The notes below the pieces were generated by a model. The model worked only from the letters and a program-made list of their open reading frames with translations. It made no database searches and had not been told where the DNA came from. Below are positions 59,982 through 64,000 of a stretch of 64,000 nucleotides of DNA, piece after piece (the first letter of the stretch is position 1; every line of letters starts with the position of its first letter). Location: the NCBI RefSeq assembly GCF_051020985.1, contig NC_134999.1, positions 806,001 to 870,000 on the forward strand, in the 5' to 3' direction. The position numbers and the translations under genes are program-made. This DNA comes from Nomia melanderi. Lineage: Eukaryota > Arthropoda > Insecta > Hymenoptera > Halictidae.

Positions 59982-60997
59982 GCACAGTGGGCCAGAATTG
60001 TAAAAATGCGCGTAAAAGTCAAATGTTCTACTTTGCTAGAAATGAATGAAAGAGCTATTAATACTTCAACGTACAGCGTAACTATTGGTGTAAAAATAAA
60101 TTGCCATAGTTCACTAAAAACTGTTTAAAAGAGTTTTGATATTGAGAAAAATGTCCGTCTCAAAAAGATCACACGATTTTCGGGAAACACCGTACATTGA
60201 AACATATTTTCATATAGGTAACAGTTTTGTCTGATTTAATCATACATTGTTAAAGGACATTTTTTTACCTATAAGTGTATGTAAAATTGATGGAAATATT
60301 CTTATTTCTACCTTATGTTAAATACCTTTTCGCAAAGGTCTATTTTCTCCTATTTTCTGATTTATGGATGTCTACAAAGCGCAGTTCACGATGAAATTTG
60401 CATGTGTGTATTCGGTGAAGTATACTTCGGATAAACGTGTACAGATTTTTTGCTGATACTTGCTAATTGCGGAGTAGTAACAATAACAGTATATTTAATG
60501 CGTAATCTGCTGACGCCACGGCGCGTCGTACGAGGCAAAACATTTGATTGAGATGTTTCAGTGTGCAAAACTAAAACGAAAACGTATATTTGAGAAATAC
60601 TAAGTGCGCGGTAATCATTTTTTTCATTTAAAATCTTTGCAATTTTACAAGCCTCCTTTCATTAAAAACATGTTCGAAATGCCTTGCTACGTTAAATCAG
60701 CAGAAATCGAAACTTTTGTTAACAATAGCTCTTTAGTTATTGAGTTTTAAGGCTATATTTATATAACATTTTTTACTTAAAATTACATTTTGAATCAATT
60801 GGCAAAGTTTCTTACGGTGAAACACCTTCATACGGGTAGTGTTATAAGGGCAGTTTCTCATCTTACTAAAAAAACAATATCAGAATCGGACTCTGAAACC
60901 CCGAAAATCCCAAAAACATGTTACTTTGTAGCTATTGATATAAAAGTAACAGAAATATGAGTTTTGTGTTAGTTTTTATGATTTTGGCCCACTGTGC
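59982..60997. mobile_element. Candidate 1.0-kb non-autonomous DNA transposon
   Basis: The ends GCACAGTGGGCCAGAATTGT and (reverse complement of the right end) GCACAGTGGGCCAAAATCAT are inverted repeats whose similarity runs about 25-35 bp inward. The interior lacks any transposase. No convincing target duplication was seen at either GCACAG or CAGTGG as the outer edge, so the superfamily is not assigned. Confidence 0.55.
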
Positions 60998-63900
60998 AGT
61001 GTCGCCTTTTAGATATTGATTCACCTTCTTCCTGTGCTTGTATTATTTTTCCATTTTTTCATTTTTATAGATGCTTTTCAACATCTTTTTAACCGCGGTA
61101 TAAGGGAGCCTACTGTGCAAAGTTAATTTAGCGATGAAGTCATGAAAATCTGAAGCAAGGAATTTGCGACATAGCAACTATTTTCGGATCTATTAACGTT
61201 ACCGAAAGTGCGTTGTAATGTCTTGTTTCCAGAAGATTAAGATCGTCAATTTAGTGTCCTTTCTTTATATGTGTAACTTGGAATTTTGAACAACATATAA
61301 TTGAAAAGTAGTTGGAGTATCTACTACATAAGACAAGAAAATTATATTAATTTGATAAAATACGTCAACAGAAGAATGAACATTATTGATCAAAATTTAA
61401 ATATGGGCTAGTAGTTTCATTTCAAAAATTACTGTCGAACCTATTGAAGATTTTTAAAATGTGTCACTTCAATGTGAGTATATATCTATAATATATCTAT
61501 AATATATTTGTTTTATGATATAGAGTTAAAAATGTCGATTAAAAGTGATGTTTGCGTCAAAATTATAATGTTTGAAATAATACGAATGCACGTTTTTAAT
61601 AATTCAAAATGTTATTTTAGGATTTCACTCATATGATTATGACCTTTCGAAGAAATATGAAGATTTGTCAGCCCTTAAACAAGTATAACTATTTTGTGAC
61701 TTCAATCTGTGAGATTTTCAAATGGATTATATTAGTGGAAAATAAAATAATAATGTGCTCGCCAATTGAATTTCCTGATCTGTTATCAATCGATTTCTTT
61801 CTGTGAGGCATGATTAAAGATATTGTACATAAAGACGTTCCGACAACAGTAGTGGACATGGGAACGCATACATATTTCCATTAACTGTGCAAATATATCT
61901 TCTGATACGATACTGAGAAATAGACACATTCGTGTTGCGCGCGATAAGTGTATTGAGCTTGGCAGATAACATTTCGAATACACATTAAAATAACAATTTA
62001 TTATTAGTATATGAAGCAATGAAGATGTATATTTTATGTTTGCAATTAATTTTTCTTGGATTTTAACCTTTTATCGTTTTACTTGACAAGATTTTCGACC
62101 AATGGTCAGTAGAAGGATATTTTAAGGTGCTGATAGTCGGATGTATTTTAATCTTACTTATTTAATGGTAAAAAAACAAGTTACCCTGTTAAAAAAGTAC
62201 TCCTATTAGTGAAATCTCGGAAGATGTGACTTCGAGATGACTTTCACTCCTGTAGTTTAAACAAATAATGTTATATTGTATTTTCTACGTAAGGAATTTA
62301 AATGAAAAGCGTTATCTATGAAAACTATCATTAACACTCGCACGGAATAAAAATTTTATATTTCACTTTTTTTAACAGTTTGAAAGAAAACTAGATTTTT
62401 TAGTATTCTTCAAGAATTTTATAACGTCTTATATACCACGATTATTTCCCATTTATTAGTTACGGTATTATTGATGACTCTAGTTCATCTCCGCGTAATG
62501 TACACATAGAACGTATTTACATACACACCTGTAGAGTAACGTATCGGTATGTACACTTATATAGTCTTCTTTGTTCGAAACCTATTTAATATTTTATCCT
62601 ACATCTAACGAAGGAACCGTTTCAATCTCCACATGCTGTTTTTGACGATACTTATGTGAGATGTAGTTCGTATAAAAATATTTGACACGCATTTTTTCTT
62701 ATTGGCTAATATCCACATTGAGGGAGTGAAAATACCCTCTAAAGTTGAAGGTTGAGAATATACTTTTTAAATTATATGTGACACTAAGGGGTGTAGGAAA
62801 GAAATTTTTGTTGTTCGTCTTTGAACAGAGACTTTAATTGCATAAGAAACGTTTTTTAAATGTCATTTGTATGCACTTTTTATTCATTCTTCTTGTTAAA
62901 TAGTTTTCTATTATCATGTACTTAAATCTGTTTATGAAAACTTGGCATCAAAATAGAGGACACGTGTTTTTGGAGTTTTTCGTTTTTTAACATTTAAATA
63001 TAATTATTGAACGCATAATTTTGTTCGCTCTCGTGGAAAAAAGTGTTTGTAGATAGTATCGAGAATCTTTTGTAGATAGTATTATGTGTTAAATTTCACA
63101 ATGATTTTGGTAAACAAAGTTTATTATAAAGGATAATATTGTGTTTCATAGTATTAACTGATTTGTTAATAACTGGATTTGGTGCCGGAGCTATACGTAA
63201 AAATAACGAAGATCTATTTTGTATTTTCTATTGACATAGAAAAAAGTTTATTCAACTTATCAACTAACTTTATTAGTTGCAAAGGAACTTATAAATAATA
63301 CAGAAATATTATATTTGTTTTATATTATTTGACATATCATACGCTCATACTATTTTATATAAGATAATTAGTATGAAATTTTATATGAAATAATTATTCA
63401 TTTGAATAATTACGCCTTACTATTAATTTTAATAATGGAGGTTTCGCAATAATTTCTTTATTGGGGAGGAACTCTATTCTTTTTTACATGGAGAAAAAAT
63501 GCATATCAATGACTGGAGCACTTCCTTTTAGTAAACTAAAAACGTCATTAATTTTTGTAAATATAAACATATCTCCATGCAACAAATGCGTAGAAATCTG
63601 CAGTTCAGTAATTAATACTTGTGACAAAACGAATGTTCCTTAAAACCCATTCAATTATATGCAAATATCTGCGAAAACATTATACATACCAGCGTAACGA
63701 AGGCAATGTTTAACAAAGAATATTTTTCTATTTTTAATATTTTGAAATACAAAGAATAATTGATTGTTTCAAGCTTTGCTGTTAAACACGACACTAAAGG
63801 CATGTTATGAAGGAAACACGAACATGTAAATTTGGAAATAAGAATATCTCAGAGAAGGTTAATGTGTTTTTAAATACTCTTTACAAGAAAGAAGGTGAAA

Positions 63901-64000
63901 TTTGAACTCTTTAAGATTAAGAATCTTTTTAATTTTCAGGTTTTACGTAATTGTTACAACTGATATTCTATTATTCACTAACAGAATTGAATGATTTTTT
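60998..64000. other. Gene-free AT-rich stretch to window end
   Basis: No supported coding exon. Acceptor-like TTTTCAG occurs near 63935, but no open frame with homology follows before the window ends. It could be intron of a gene starting at the CpG block, or intergenic. Confidence 0.4.

Noticed and set aside
1..64000. A novel defence, biosynthetic or other multi-gene system
   Set aside because: Apart from Lrrk and Nup85, all recognisable coding text is transposon-derived and broken; nothing supports a new functional system.

Overview
This window looks like nuclear DNA of an insect, most likely a hymenopteran (bee, ant or wasp). The evidence is an insect-type Lrrk gene, a spliced Nup85 gene with short introns, AT-rich intergenic DNA with one GC/CpG-rich island, and a mix of Tc1, piggyBac-like MITE, Helentron, Jockey and LTR debris. 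The order is inferred from overall character; no single base proves it.

Region 1 (1-13.8 kb) holds the two real protein genes, both on the minus strand. Lrrk (715-8100) is a complete 2461-aa ankyrin/LRR/Roc-COR/kinase/WD40-like protein with its whole coding region in one exon. Nup85 (10034-13837) was rebuilt as eight coding exons whose splice phases all agree, giving 631 aa with stop and start visible.

Region 2 (13.8-46.4 kb) has no intact host gene that I can support. It is a graveyard of nested transposons: a TTAA-flanked MITE family; a Tc1 element with 208-bp terminal repeats and a damaged transposase; a decayed Helentron (Rep, Pif1-like helicase, C-terminal endonuclease) containing a solo LTR; a decayed Jockey element containing another solo LTR; a second, internally deleted Jockey copy; a Tc1-like relic; further LTR-like blocks; and a RAG1/Transib-like relic containing a TA-flanked MITE. 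Three nested insertions are dated relative to their hosts, because removing the insert plus one target duplication restores the host reading frame.

Region 3 (46.4-64 kb) is AT-rich and almost featureless. It holds one more TTAA MITE, three short Tc1-type transposase relics, a 1-kb element with terminal inverted repeats, and a GC/CpG-rich block (about 50.4-51.13 kb) ending in a good splice donor. That block may be the promoter and first exon of a plus-strand gene running out of the window.

I found no CRISPR array, tRNA, rRNA or new multi-gene system. The main interest is the layered transposon history and the intron-free Lrrk coding region.
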